From contig NC_064039.1 in NCBI RefSeq assembly GCF_932526225.1, positions 1,512,001 to 1,576,000 on the forward strand: a stretch of 64,000 nt of DNA, read 5' to 3'. The notes below the pieces were generated by a model. That model had not been told where the DNA came from and made no database searches. It saw only the letters and a list, made by a program, of their open reading frames with translations. A program made the position numbers and the translations under genes. Origin of the DNA: Nematostella vectensis. Taxonomy: Eukaryota > Cnidaria > Anthozoa > Actiniaria > Edwardsiidae. Positions 1-12,290 of this stretch are shown one piece after another. Positions within the stretch are counted from its first letter, which is position 1; each line of letters begins with the position of its first letter.

Positions 1-848
1 AACAAGTCCCGCTTGGGGAAGTTCGTGAAGCAGAACTTGTTAACAGTAGCACCCCAATCTATGAAATTTTAATAGCTTTTGTGGTATGATGTTGGTAACA
101 TTTGCTTGATTGTACCATTTTAGGTGATCTGCACACAGTTATGGTGCACCAAGACAGATTTGAGTTGTACCACTAAAGTTGAGCCCGCTGTGGACGGAAC
201 AATATGCGGAACAAAAAAGGTAATCAAATACTGCAAACATCATTTGAGCCAGGGGTGTGCCTGCCTTTAATCTCCTTAAAAGACAAATAAAAACAATACA
301 CCCGAGAAGCCATATTAGTAAAATTTGAAAGAAAAGGAACGTCCCTGCAAGCATTAGAAAAGACAAAATATTTTCAGGCAGCCTCGCGAGCAATTATCCG
401 TAAACCGTTTTTTTGGGCGGCGTTTTCTGGTGCATAAAGGGGCTACACGGAGTTCAATGCTTAAACAGAATCCATTCGCTAGTTTTTTCTTGCAGCGTTC
501 TTATTTTTCTCACAGTCTCCAGAACCAAAATGCGAACAGAGCAACATACGCTATTGCTGGCGTATTTTTTTAATCGAATTATTTTTTTTCAATTTCGAGC
601 TAAGCGAAATAAACGCTGGGACAGTTTTATTGCCAGATTACAAGCCTTTTCAAATTATTCAACGTAAACGAAAACATAGCACCTAACGTTTGTAAAATAC
701 GAAATACAATATTGCATAGTAAAAAAAGCGAAAAAAAATTGAAACAAAAAATGCGTCATGTTTAGATACGAGATTTTCCGATTGTTAAAATTCCTTGTAA
801 GACACTTAAATGTTTGTATATTAACCAGCTTGACTATCTCTATTGCAG
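1..848. other. no gene seen; probable intron of the ADAMTS gene
   Basis: No convincing coding exon was found. The first 60 bases can be read as a short open stretch, but it matches nothing I recognise in an ADAMTS disintegrin domain and has no clear splice site. Because the first recognisable exon at 849 starts in mid-protein after an acceptor, this stretch is most simply an intron. Confidence 0.5.
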
Positions 849-3800
849 TGGTGCAGGCGCGGGGCCTGCGTGGATTATGGCAGCGAGGGTCCCCAGGCTA
901 TTGACGGGGGGTACAGCGCGTGGAGTAACTGGGGGGCCTGCTCACACACGTGCGGGGGAGGGGTGATCAAAAGAACACGTCAGTGCAACAGCCCTACGTG
1001 AGTACAGCCAATGCTGGGAGATAGGGAAAAAGGGAGTGGGGGGGGGGGGGGGGTATCGATTGAGTAACGTATGAGTATCATAGATTTCCATTGACGAAAT
1101 AAATAAGCCAAGGACAAGAAAACGAAAAGCAGGATTCATTAACATTCGACATACTAGACAATGTTAGGCAAATCTTGTCTCTGTTTTTGTCCTTACATAC
1201 CCATTTCTTTTAATCGATCAGAGTATGAATCCTACGGTGACAAAGACGCGTTTGTTTGGTTCTCCCCCCCCCTTTAATTCATTTTTTGTTGCGAACTTCA
1301 ATGTTGATGTTTGTGTAATAGTCCACAGCACGGTGGTAAACAATGCTCTGGGTCAGCGGCGGAATACAAGTACTGCAACACAGCAGTGAGTACACGGGAT
1401 AAGCAGGTCACACTGAGAGGAGGGGGGGGGGGGGGTACACCCAGAGGGGGGGAGGTATACACTTAGAGGGGGAAGGTGCAACACAGCAGTGAGTACACGG
1501 GATGAGCAGGTCACACTGAGAGGAGGGGGGGGGGGGGGTACACCCAGAGGGGGGACGTATACACTTAGAGGGGGGAGGTGCAACACAGCAGTGAGTACAC
1601 GGGATGAGCAGGTCACACTGAGGGGGGGGGGGGGGGAAGGGGTACATACTGAGAAGGGGAGGGAAAGGGAAAACTCAACTCTAGGAATCGTGATGACTGT
1701 TAGTTACACAACAAGACCTTAACATGCATGCTATACGCGGATGGTCTGGTAATGTGCTCAAGATCAGCAAAAGGGTTACAAAGCTACCTTGATGTCCTAG
1801 GTGACTTTTGCGACAAGAGTGTGCTTTCCGTTAACCTAGACAAAACCAAAGTTCCGATCTTGAATAATTGCGGAAAATAGTAAACAATTACTTATTTCGC
1901 TATAAACATAATCTAATTGAAAATGTGGAATCATATAAATATCTGGGCGCTCATTTCAGCGCATTCGAAAATTTTTGCTTAGCCAAACAAGAAATAAAAA
2001 AAGGAGCCTAAAGGCTCTTTAGGGCTATCATTTTCGGACAACCATTTTTGAACCAATGTACAACTAACACTAAAATTATTTGACGCCTTAATATCGTCAA
2101 TTCTTCTTTACGGCAGTGAGATTTAGGGGTAGACTGCAAAGACAAGGTAGATAAAGACCCCATCGAGGTAGTACACCTAAATTTTTTTTACATGGCTTCT
2201 GGGGGTAAATAAATGTTGCAGCTCAAATGCGTACCATGCGGAGGTGAAAAGATTCCCACTGCGAACCCAGTCTAAATGTAGAGCTTTGAGATTTGGGGGT
2301 CTTTAAGAAATTCAGACCAAAATAAACTTTCCAATGTAGCGGTGCGCGACACGTTAGGATGTGAAAAAAAAAGGTCTGGACAAACAAAATTAAACATTTT
2401 AAATCACGCCGGCTTAGGAGAAATATGGTCAAACCCATACTTGAAATTTAAGAGCGCTCACAATTACGAAGATTATCGCTCCCAAGTTAAAAATGTTTAT
2501 CACAGAATTGCACTAACAAAGCTTAGACTAAGCAACCACAAACTAGCTATCGAAACATGACGTCACACGAAACCGTACACTCCCCCTGAACAAAGAATGT
2601 GCCCAATATGCTTGGTCGAAGTCGAGGACGAGGAACACTTTATAGTAAATTGCCAGGCATATAATGAACTGAGGAAACAAATGTAAAGGGTTTTTCAATC
2701 CGCAACAAAACAGGATCTAAAAGCAATACCTCCTGCCATAGCATTTTTGAGGGTGATTAGTTTTAAACAGAAGAGTGCAACCAAAAGAGAAATTAAATAG
2801 CTCAATTTGTTTGGAAGCAACAAAAATAAGGGAAAGTGCTTTGTATTTATATAATGACATTGCTACAAAGTACGATGATAGAAAATTTATTGTAAATAGA
2901 AATATAATTGAAAACCAATTGTTATTTTTTTAAAATATGGATGTTTTTGGAGCAACGCCCGTGAATCAAAGATGAAAAGGTGCCAAATAAAATAATTGAA
3001 TTGAATTGAAGGGAGGGTGTAGGGCACTCTGGAAAAGGTTTTACTGGTCGAGTAAATTGCTCTCTTGAAGGCAAAACGAAATTTCTTTATACAGAAAACC
3101 TATGTTCGACTTGTTTCAATTGGGTTTGGGGCTTAATGGAGTTTAACGACCGTTTTCTCTACTATTAATTCTCGAATTATTTGAATTCTCAATGTGCAGT
3201 AGAACTTGCATAAACGGGACTAGTTGGATCTACGGATTATGTCTGTTGTGAGATCCAAAATTCCTACATAAAAAGAAATGACTATAAATAAATAAATAAA
3301 TAAATAAATAAAACCCGCCAGTCCCGTGTATGGATGCATCCCTAATAATGCGAGTTACGAACAGGCGAGCGCTATTGTATGTTTCTACCCACAGGCCTGC
3401 GCGGCCAACGCGGAGCATACGCGCACCTCCCAGTGCAAGCAGAAGGGCAACTCCGTAGTGTTTAGCGACGGAATGACGTACGAATGGCGCTACGACAGCA
3501 CAGTTTTCCCGCCGTCAGGTTAGCGGCATCTCAAATAATCATCAGTGTGCCCTTATTTGCTTGAACGAGAAATTAGTTTCTTGGATCACGCGCAAATGTA
3601 TAAGTGGAACCCGGTAGGTATTCTCTTGTCCCTTGCCTTGATAGCTCTTTTTTACTCTTTTTAGAAACTTTGTAAGGAAAATCACCTAAAACAGATCTAC
3701 GGCCATTGCTTTAGAATTGCTATCTTGCTACCACTATGCTGCTTCATAGCATCTGGGTACCCTTCTTTAGATGAGACTCACAAGCATTTAAATAATACAG

Positions 3801-6800
3801 TTGACGCTGAGAGATGCTTGCTGAAATGCGTGACCGGTGACTCGTCTTCGGGTTACAAGACGTACACGTTCGGCAAGGTTTCGGACGGCACTCGGTGTGA
3901 TGGCGCTGGATTTCCGGGAATGTGTATCAATGGTGGAACCTGTGAGGTAAGACTATTAGACATGCGGTTAGCGTCATAATCGTAGCAGTTCCGGTGATAT
4001 GTTCTTTCAATGTATAAAGAGCCCCAGAAACTGCAAAAGAGCAACAGAAAATTGTTTACAAATTCACAGTTATCCACTGCTCTCTGCCGTAGTTAAAACT
4101 CTGCTAAATACGACTTATTTTGCTGTAGCGACTTGGTTGCGATAATGTTCTCGGTTCCTCTGCGGTGGAGGATCGCTGCGGAACTTGTAATGGCGACGGG
4201 TCAGGATGTTCTTGGAGTAACCACACCTTTACCAAGAGTCCTGACCAGAATGGAGGTATGAAGGACGAGAAAGGGAAAAGGTGGAAAATGGGTGGAATGT
4301 GGCAAAAGCGAGGTATTTAAAGATATATGGGCAGTGGAAGAAGAAGAATTCAGGGTGGAATGTAGAAGATGCGGGCCGAGAAGATCATTTTTTTAGCGGT
4401 CACGGTAACGAATCCTGCATTCTGATTGGAGCGGTCCGGAGATTCCTATATCTGCCCTAGGTCCAAGACTTGATATTTTGCGCGCGCTGCTCGCTCAAAG
4501 TATGTTTTCGCTGGCGCTAAAAAAAAAAGTTATTTACCGGGGTAAGGTCGGTCAGTTTCGTAAAAAACCGTGACCTCGGCCTTGAAAATACTATATTTTC
4601 AAGACCTCGGTCACAGTACTTCACGATACGGACCTCCCATCGGGCAAATAACCCCTATAGTTTGCAGTGGAAAAAGAGAGGGTGTGGTTGACTTTGATGG
4701 AAAAAGGACAGATTGCAAGAAGTGTGACGTGGGGGGAGGATAGGAGTAGTAGGATGGATGTATAGGAGTGTAGTAGGATGGGTGTAGGGGTGTAGTAGGA
4801 TGGGTGTAGGGGTGTAGTAGCATGGATGTAGGGGTGTAGTAGGATGGGTGTAGGGGTGTAGTAGTATGGATGTAAGGGTGTAGTAGGATGGGTGTAGGGG
4901 TGTAGTAGCATGGATGTAGGGGTGTAGTAGGATGGGTGTAGGGGTGTAGTAGTATGGATGTAAGGGTGTAGTAGGATGGGTGTAGGGGTGTAGTAGCATG
5001 GATGTAGGGGTGTAGTAGGATGGGTGTAGGGGTGTAGTAGTATGGATGTAGGGGTGTAGTAGGATGGATGTAGGGGAGTAGTAGGATGGATGTAGGGGTG
5101 TAGTAGTATGGATTTAGGAGTGTAGTAGGATGGATGTAGGGGTGTAGTAGTATGGATGTAGGGGTGTAGTAGGATGGATGTAGGGGAGTAGTAGGATGGA
5201 TGTAGGGGTGAAGTAGGATGGATGTAGGAGTGTAGTAGGATGGATGTAGGGGTGTAGTAGTATGGATGTAGGGGTGTAGTAGGATGGATGTAGGGGTGTA
5301 GTAGGATGGATGTAGGGGTGTAGTAGGATGGATGTAGGGGTGTAGTAGGAAGGATGTAGGAGTGTAGTAGGATGGATGTAGGGGTGTAGTAGGATGGATG
5401 TAGGGGTGTAGTAGGATGGATGTAGGAGTGTAGTAGGATGGATGTAGGGGTGTAGTATGATGGATGTAGTAGGAAGGATGTAGGGGTGTAGTAAGATGGA
5501 TGTAGGGGTGTAGTAGTATGGATGTAGGAGTGTAGTAGGATGGATGTAGGGGTGTAGTAGGATGGGTGTAGGGGTGTAGTAGGATGGATGTAGGAGTGTA
5601 GTAGGATGGATGTAGAGGTGTAGTAGGATGGATGTAGGGGTGTAGTAGGATGGATGTAGGGGTGTAGTAGGATGGATGTAGGGGTGTAGTAGGATGGATG
5701 TAGGAGTGTAGTAGGATGGATGTAGGGGTGTAGTAGGATGGATGTAGGGGTGAAGTAGGATGGATGTAGGAGTGTAGTAGGATGGATGTAGGGGTGTAGT
5801 AGTATGGATATAGGGGTGTAGTAGGATGGATGTAGAGGTGTAGTAGGATGGGTGTAGGGGTGTAGTAGGATGGGTGTAGGGGTGTAGTAGTATGGATGTA
5901 GGGGTGTAGTAGGATGGATGTAGGGGTGTAGTAGGATGGATGTAGGGGTGTAGTAGGATGGATGTAGGAGTGTAGTAGGATGGATGTAGGGGTGTAGTAG
6001 GATGGATGCAGGGGTGTAGTAGGATGGATGTAGGAGTGTAGTAGGATGGATGTAGGGGTGTAGTAGGATGGGTGTAGGGGTGTAGTAGGATGGATGTAGG
6101 AGTGTAGTAGGATGGATGTAGAGGTGTAGTAGGATGGATGTAGGGGTGTAGTAGGAAGGATGTAGGGGTGTAGTAAGATGGATGTAGGAGTGTAGTAGGA
6201 TGGGTGTAGGGGTGTAGTAGTATGGATGTAAGGGTGTAGTAGGATGGGTGTAGGGGTGTAGTAGCATGGATGTAGGGGTGTAGTAGGATGGGTGTAGGGG
6301 TGTAGTAGTATGGATGTAGGGGTGTAGTAGGATGGATGTAGGGGAGTAGTAGGATGGATGTAGGGGTGTAGTAGTATGGATTTAGGAGTGTAGTAGGATG
6401 GATGTAGGGGTGTAGTAGTATGGATGTAGGGGTGTAGTAGGATGGATGTAGGGGAGTAGTAGGATGGATGTAGGGGTGAAGTAGGATGGATGTAGGAGTG
6501 TAGTAGGATGGATGTAGGGGTGTAGTAGTATGGATGTAGGGGTGTAGTAGGATGGATGTAGGGGTGTAGTAGGATGGATGCAGGGGTGTAGTAGGATGGA
6601 TGTAGGGGTGTAGTAGGAAGGATGTAGGAGTGTAGTAGGATGGATGTAGGGGTGTAGTAGGATGGATGTAGGGGTGTAGTAGGATGGATGTAGGAGTGTA
6701 GTAGGATGGATGTAGGGGTGTAGTATGATGGATGTAGTAGGAAGGATGTAGGGGTGTAGTAAGATGGATGTAGGGGTGTAGTAGTATGGATGTAGGGGTG

Positions 6801-9800
6801 TAGTAGGATGGATGTAGGGGTGTAGTAGGATGGATGTAGGGGTGTAGTAGGATGGATGTAGGGGTGTAGTAGGATGGATGTAGGAGTGTAGTAGGATGGA
6901 TGTAGGGGTGTAGTAGGATGGATGTAGGGGTGAAGTAGGATGGATGTAGGAGTGTAGTAGGATGGATGTAGGGGTGTAGTAGTATGGATATAGGGGTGTA
7001 GTAGGATGGATGTAGAGGTGTAGTAGGATGGGTGTAGGGGTGTAGTAGGATGGGTGTAGGGGTGTAGTAGTATGGATGTAGGGGTGTAGTAGGATGGATG
7101 TAGGGGTGTAGTAGGATGGATGTAGGGGTGTAGTAGGATGGATGTAGGAGTGTAGTAGGATGGATGTAGGGGTGTAGTAGGATGGATGCAGGGGTGTAGT
7201 AGGATGGATGTAGGAGTGTAGTAGGATGGATGTAGGGGTGTAGTAGGATGGGTGTAGGGGTGTAGTAGGATGGATGTAGGAGTGTAGTAGGATGGATGTA
7301 GAGGTGTAGTAGGATGGATGTAGGGGTGTAGTAGGAAGGATGTAGGGGTGTAGTAAGATGGATGTAGGGGTGTAGTAGGATGGATGTAGGGGTGTAGTAG
7401 GATGGATGTAGGGGTGTAGTAGGATGGATGTAGGGGTGTAGTAGAATGGGTGTAGGGGTGTAGTAGGATGGATGTAGGGGTGTAGTATGATGGATGTAGT
7501 AGGAAGGATGTAGGAGTGTAGTAGGATGGGTGTAGGAGTGTAGTAGGATGGATGTAGGGGTGTAGTAGGATGGATGTAGGGTGTAGTAGGATGGATGTAG
7601 GGGTGTAGTATGATGGATGTAGTAGGAAGGATGTAGGGGTGTAGTAGGAAGGACGTTGGGGTGTAGTAGGATGGATGTAGGGGTGTAGTATGATGGATGT
7701 AGTAGGGAGGATGTAGGGGTGTAGTAGGATGGATGTAGGGTGTAGTATGATGGATGTAGTAGGATGGATGTAGGGGTGTAGTAGGAAGGACGTAGGGGTG
7801 TAGTAGGATGGGTGTAGGGGTGTAGTAAGATGGATGTAGGGGTGTAGTAAGATGGATGTAGGGTTGTAGTAGGATGGATGTAGGGGTGTAGTAGGAAGGA
7901 CGTAGGGGTGTAGTAGGATGGGTGTAGGGGTGTAGTAAAATGGATGTAGGGGTGTAGTAGGATGGATGTAGGGGTGTAGTAGGATGGATGTAGGGGTGTA
8001 GTAGGATGTATGTAGGGGTGTAGTAGTATGGATGTAGGGGTGTAGTAGGGTGGATGTAGGGGTGTAGTAGGATGGATGTAGGGGTGTAGTAGGATGGATG
8101 TAGGGGTGTAGTAGGATGGATGTAGGGGTGTAGTAGGAAGGATGTAAGAGTGTAGCAGCGTTGGAGGTGGAGAATGTCTCCTGCGCAGTCACCCCGATCA
8201 CTGTTACACAAAGCGTTTGACATTTAGCACAAGGCCTTTGTATGGCAGATATCGCAGTGACTTCGTAGAAGACTATGGGATTAGAGTGAAAAGAAAAGAC
8301 AGAAAGAAGGGATAGTGAAGTGGAGGATCGAGGTGATTTTGAAGGAAAGAATGAAAAGGATGATGGGGAGAATGGGAACAAAACGACATGATATGACATG
8401 AAGACAGTCGGAGAGGGAGGGCTTAAAATATGTGTGAATATTGGCTTGTTTGATGTGGTCTTTGCTATAGATTATCTCCAGGATGTTGGTGCAACAATTC
8501 CTGCTGGCGCGAAAAACATCCACATTTCCGAGGACAGCGGGCTGAAAAATGTCCTTGGTAAGAAACTGATATGTGCTGATTTATCTGTTCAACTCTATAT
8601 GAGCAACAACCATATTCATATGTATTATGATCATGTTACCATCATCATCGTCGTCGTCATCATCATCATTGTCATCATCATAAACATAACAACAGTCATT
8701 AGCTCAGCTGGTTCCTAAAGCTTCGTTATAAAGCCTCTTTGTGTGCTCTTCACAGCTCTTGCTGCAAGTGGAGGCCAGCAGTTTAACACTAACATGAACA
8801 GTCTCAGCTACTATCCCTATACCTTCACCATGGCCGGGACTCAGTTCAAGTACGAAAGCAACAGTGCCGGTCTAGACAAGTTCACCGCTAAAGGACCCCT
8901 GACTGAGAGCGTCTCCCTTAAGGTACATTTTCATTCCCATTCCCAGACCACCCCCCCCCTTTCTCTTGTTTGTCGGCAGTCAGCATTACCGAGAGGCTCT
9001 GGGAACGAGAAATCCTTCAGGTACAGGACTTGGGTATGCTGTGGCTTTGCACAGTGGAACTTTGGTATCTAATGTTTGTACAGTTGTACTTGGGTACCTT
9101 GTGCTTTATACAGTGGCACTTTGGTATCCTGTGCTTTGCACAGTGAAACTTGGGTACCCTATGGTTTACAGTGCGACCTGTAAAACCGCTAATATCAAAA
9201 ATATATGTGGAATGTTTATTGTCTGACGAATCACAATCGAGAGTTCAGACGCCAAGATTAAGACATGTTCCATGTACCTATTTTCACTGTTCACGGTTTT
9301 ACTGCGGTCGCGCTGTTACTAGAATACAACAGTACAGACAAGCTGCACGACAAAAAAGCTAGAATGGTCTGCCTAGGTTTCGCGGAAACTAAAAAAAGCT
9401 GTAGTTTAAACGTATCGACTATCCAATGTATATTTTTGTTTAGTTCTTGGTTGCTGACTGGAACGCGGAATATAAGGTATCAGTCGCGTACCTCGTCAGC
9501 AACAGTGCAGTGAGCGTCAGGGAAGCCAAGCCTTTCGTCTGGAACATTCGATGTTCAGTCACTTGTGGAGAAGGTGAGAATGGAATAGCAAACTTTATGT
9601 AAGAAGTTAATCTGTTGATTTAAGCTAAGCTTTCAGTGGCAAGCTCGACATTCCTGCATTAGCTACTATATCGTTTCTTTTTGTATTTAGATGTTTTAGG
9701 TGTCTCCATCATATCAATATCTTTATTTGGTTTATAAGGCACGACTGAGGCCGTTTGTACTCGCGCTGACGACGAGTCACCGGTGGCTGATCAACTCTGT

Positions 9801-9884
9801 CCAAAAGAAAAACCCGGTCCCAAGAAGTGCGGTATGACACCGTGTCCGGCACAGCAGGGCATGCCCAGCCCTCCACGGATATAG
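849..9884 (+). CDS. ADAMTS-family metalloprotease, C-terminal half (9 exons to stop)
   Basis: This is a secreted zinc metalloprotease of the ADAMTS family; known members cleave extracellular-matrix proteins. The protease domain lies upstream of the window. Exons: 849-997, 1322-1385, 3395-3518, 3750-3946, 4129-4255, 8471-8557, 8756-8922, 9444-9573, 9739-9884 (TAG stop). Every junction has GT/AG ends and the phases agree. Exon 1 carries the disintegrin end and a central TSP1 repeat with [14 protein letters not shown]; exon 2 ends the TSP1 with EYKYCNTA. Exons 3-5 give the Cys-rich domain, with DGTRCDG and [14 protein letters not shown]. Exons 6-7 are the spacer, with [13 protein letters not shown]. 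Exons 8-9 form a second, final TSP1 (CSVTCGEG ... CGMTPCP) and then the protein stops. No PLAC or further TSP1 repeats follow, so it is a short-tailed member; I cannot assign an exact orthologue. The gene is convergent with the RIM-BP locus. Confidence 0.9.
1377..1640 (+). repeat. ~102-bp G-rich tandem repeat containing a copied splice donor
   Basis: Three copies of a unit of about 102 bp start at 1377, 1480 and 1582. Each holds the last bases of the ADAMTS exon ending at 1385, its donor (GCA followed by GTGAGT) and runs of 10-15 G. The second and third copies lie in the intron. Confidence 0.85.
1731..3005 (+). mobile_element. degenerate CR1/jockey-like LINE, 3' part
   Basis: A frame-broken reverse transcriptase remnant lies in an ADAMTS intron. 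Readable pieces are the palm motif as LYADGLVM at about 1731 (normally YADD, so the second catalytic Asp is lost), VNLDKTKV at about 1833, KYLGAHFS at about 1936, and a C-terminal zinc-knuckle-like segment [14 protein letters not shown] at about 2600. The 3' end is A/T rich and finishes with tandem ATTGA units at about 2992-3008, as in many CR1-like elements. Stops and frame changes show it is dead. Confidence 0.8.
3285..3313. repeat. (AAAT)n microsatellite
   Basis: Seven uninterrupted AAAT/TAAA units lie in the ADAMTS intron before the exon at 3395. Confidence 0.9.
4398..4612. mobile_element. possible small inverted-repeat element (MITE-like)
   Basis: GGTCACGGT at 4400 is mirrored by ACCGTGACC at about 4568, and the right side is followed by a near-perfect palindrome (TTGAAAATA / TATTTTCAA between two GACCTCGG-type arms, about 4570-4612). 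The architecture suggests a non-autonomous DNA element beside the large minisatellite. No target duplication was identified. Confidence 0.35.
4741..8156. repeat. 3.4 kb minisatellite of a 22-bp unit
   Basis: About 155 head-to-tail copies of a 22-bp unit, roughly GTAGTAGGATGGATGTAGGG plus GT, with scattered one-base variants and some 16-21-bp units. It sits in the ADAMTS intron between the exons at 4255 and 8471. The minus strand happens to lack stops in every frame, giving long Tyr/His/Pro/Thr open frames of period 22 residues; these are not genes. Variant patterns show higher-order copying. Confidence 0.97.
8638..8681. repeat. (ATC)n/(GTC)n microsatellite
   Basis: A short run of ATC and GTC triplets in the intron between ADAMTS exons 8471-8557 and 8756-8922. 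Confidence 0.85.
9026..9175. repeat. ~36-bp tandem repeat, about four copies
   Basis: Copies of a unit built from ACTTGGGTACC, then TGTGCTTTGCACAGTG, recur four times with drift in the intron after the ADAMTS exon 8756-8922. Confidence 0.8.
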
Positions 9885-10850
9885 GCCCTATCCGCCGCCA
9901 TACTGTCGAAGTAGTGTCTCGTAGAAAAAACAAAAGCAAAAAAAAAACATTTGTTTCGCAGTGCATGTAGTCTGTAGTCTGGATGCTTATCTACTGTGCA
10001 TGTGTTCATAGGTGATTATGGTGTCTGGGCTCGGCGGTTACATATACTTTGGCAAAACAAAGCCAAGGGTTAGTGTTAATGTTTATTTGGGGATTTCTGG
10101 ATGTAACATTGTTGTATTCTTTTAATGGAGGGTTGACCTGAAAGGTGGACATCATCTTACTCGACTCGTCCAAATACGGCTGCGGCATGACTTAGTCATC
10201 CAAACAAAAATATGTAAAATGATTATTTATAATGCAACGGTGGAAAGTGGGTATCTAGATATAAATAATGGTATGTTCCCGTATTAAAGCAACATCACAT
10301 CATATACTTATTAGCGTGGCAAACTTACTTTTACTTCATCCTCTCCAGTGCTTCTGTTAGTTAGCCCCCCCCCCCGCCCTAGAATTACTTGTTTTGTCAG
10401 ACCCCAATTATTTGTGATCGGGTGAACGATGCTCGTTTTAGCGTCCTGCTTTAAGCGCCATAAAATCAACTGATCAAAGTGAACACCTTCAACCCCTAGC
10501 TATTTCAGTCACTTTTTTGTTATTGAGCAATAAGATTCGTGCTCTGAACTATTTGTAGTCTTAGCTTTACATATTCTTTTTCACAGCAACTATATATAAG
10601 TTCGACTTTGTTTTGATCAATATTTTCGCTCGGCACAAAACGACTGAGTTTCGGTTTCCCTATTGTAATACGAGAACTTTCTATGTAATGTAGGACAAAA
10701 TCGGCTCTCCTCGCCTCTCTCTACACAATAAAAAAAATGTATATTTTACGTGCTGTCTTATAATTGAAATAATTTGAAAATCTCAAAATTACGAAATTCA
10801 ATAAGAACATCATTTTTGGTCGGCACACGTGATATGAAGACACACTAGCC
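9885..10850. other. intergenic, no gene seen
   Basis: This is 3' flank of the ADAMTS gene. I see no coding exon and no canonical AATAAA close to the stop; ATTAAA at about 10283 is a weak candidate poly(A) signal. Confidence 0.6.
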
Positions 10851-11155
10851 TTCGACCACAGGTAGCCCAGGCAATGGTTTTGAAGCTTGTTCGTAGCTTG
10901 GAAACGGCTGTTATTCTTAGAGGTAAAACGAGTGGATTGAAGTCGCGATTTTTTGTGAAACATTGCCAATAAAATTGCCTTAAAACTTAGAACATTGTTG
11001 TTGTCATATTTATGTGTAATATACGATTTTGGGGGGTTTTCGTAACGGACTTCACGCGACTTTAATCCACTCGTTTTACCTCTAAGAATAACAGCCGCTT
11101 AGCCGCTTCCAAGCTTCAAAACCATTGCCTGGGCTACCTGTGCTTCGACCGAGAT
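10851..11155. mobile_element. foldback element with ~95-bp inverted arms
   Basis: The left arm (about 10851-10948, starting CCTTCGACCACAGGTAGCCC) is the reverse complement, with few mismatches, of the right arm (about 11058-11155, ending GGGCTACCTGTGCTTCGACC). The spacer is about 110 bp. No open frame is present. The structure fits a MITE or foldback transposon; no clear target duplication was seen. Confidence 0.75.
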
Positions 11156-11338
11156 AGACGCCAATAAACGACTGAACAGGAAAGCCGCCTAAGAAAATAT
11201 GACGGAGAGTGAACCAAAACAACGACAAATATTTTTACTTACTTCGATCAAGTCTAATAAAAAGGGAACAAATTTACCGATGATATGGCTTCTGCATGAT
11301 CAATAAATAACATATTTTACCACCATCTCTTCATGGGT

Positions 11339-11424
11339 GCCTCGTTAGCGCAGTAGGCAGCGCGTCAGTCTCATAATCTGAATCAGAAATCTGAAGGTCG
11401 TGAGTTCGATCCTCACACGGGGCA
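11339..11424 (+). tRNA. tRNA-Met (CAT), elongator type, with 13-nt intron
   Basis: The acceptor stem GCCTCGT pairs with ACGGGGC plus discriminator A. The D arm, the TTCGATC T-loop and an anticodon loop CTCATAA match the usual animal elongator tRNA-Met. Relative to the normal 73-nt molecule there are 13 extra bases. Placing them after position 37 gives an intron at 11376-11388 (ATCTGAATCAGAA), the standard site for nuclear tRNA introns. No initiator features are seen. Confidence 0.95.
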
Positions 11425-11425
11425 C

Positions 11426-11433
11426 TTTTTTTT
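11426..11433 (+). terminator. RNA polymerase III terminator (T8)
   Basis: Eight T residues begin two bases after the tRNA-Met discriminator base, as expected for Pol III termination. Confidence 0.85.
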
Positions 11434-12061
11434 CTTTATATTTCATGAACCTTTTAAGGATTAAAATCCTTGTTATTTTAAATTTAGTTACTAATTGTAA
11501 TTTGAACAATTTCTTTCAAACAATTTCTTTCAAACATTTTCAAACAATTTCATTTCCGCCTGCATTCAACGCTGACAGTCTTCTTGGCTTTACTTTCCTC
11601 ATGAGAAATTTCAGATTAAACTTCTACAGTTTCCACTAGATACTGCCAAAAGGATGACTTTCTGTCTGAGCATGCGCATCACATCCCATGTCTAGGGCCG
11701 AGTAGCGAGATTCACTAACGATGTTTACAAATATGTTGAAATTTTGGACCAAAATTATCTCTTTAGGCACGCAGGAAGGCTTTTTTCAGAGGATGTCTGT
11801 GTCAGTATTCTATTGCAAGGTATAAAATATATAGAGTTCATTTAGCAATTCGGCTATTTTATGTTGTTTTTCTCAATAGAATCTCTGCGGGATATGCGAA
11901 TAAACCAGCGGGAGGTCCGTACTGAGAAACCTCAACCCTCGGGCTTTTTGTACAGACCGAGCCGCAGGCCGGCGCGTTATGGCGCGTTATTTTGAGCCCG
12001 TGTTACAAGTGGCCAGTCAAAGCGCATGCTCCTGCAAAAAAAAAAATCACCCTGTTAGGCC

Positions 12062-12290
12062 AAAGAACGTGAATCCGACAAAATCTCGACTCACGAGGAA
12101 GGCACGTGAATCCGACAAAATCTCGACTCACGAGGAAGGCACGTGAATCCGACAAAATCTCGACTCACGAGGAAGGCACGTGAATCCGACAAAATGTCGA
12201 CTCACAAGGAAGGCACGTGAATCCGAACAAAATCTCAACTCACAAGGAAGGCACGTGAATCCGACAAAATCTCGACTCACAAGGAAGGCA
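12062..12290. repeat. 37-bp tandem repeat, six copies, each with CACGTG
   Basis: Near-identical units (AATCCGACAAAATCTCGACT then CACGAGGAAGGCACGTG) start every 37 bp from 12071. They are directly adjacent without variable spacers. Each unit joint contains the palindrome CACGTG. Confidence 0.92.

Noticed and set aside
139-393. Minus-strand 84-codon hydrophobic open frame
   Set aside because: Could mimic a membrane peptide, but its composition reflects T/A-rich DNA and there is no gene context.
4611-8399. Minus-strand open frame of 1,262 codons (Tyr/His/Pro/Thr repeat protein) and its overlapping companions
   Set aside because: It is the translation of the 22-bp minisatellite. Because 22 is not a multiple of three, all frames cycle through the same 22-residue pattern and lack stops by composition.
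12062-12290. Regular 37-bp repeats resembling a CRISPR array
   Set aside because: Units are head-to-tail with no unique spacers, in an animal genome; it is a tandem minisatellite.
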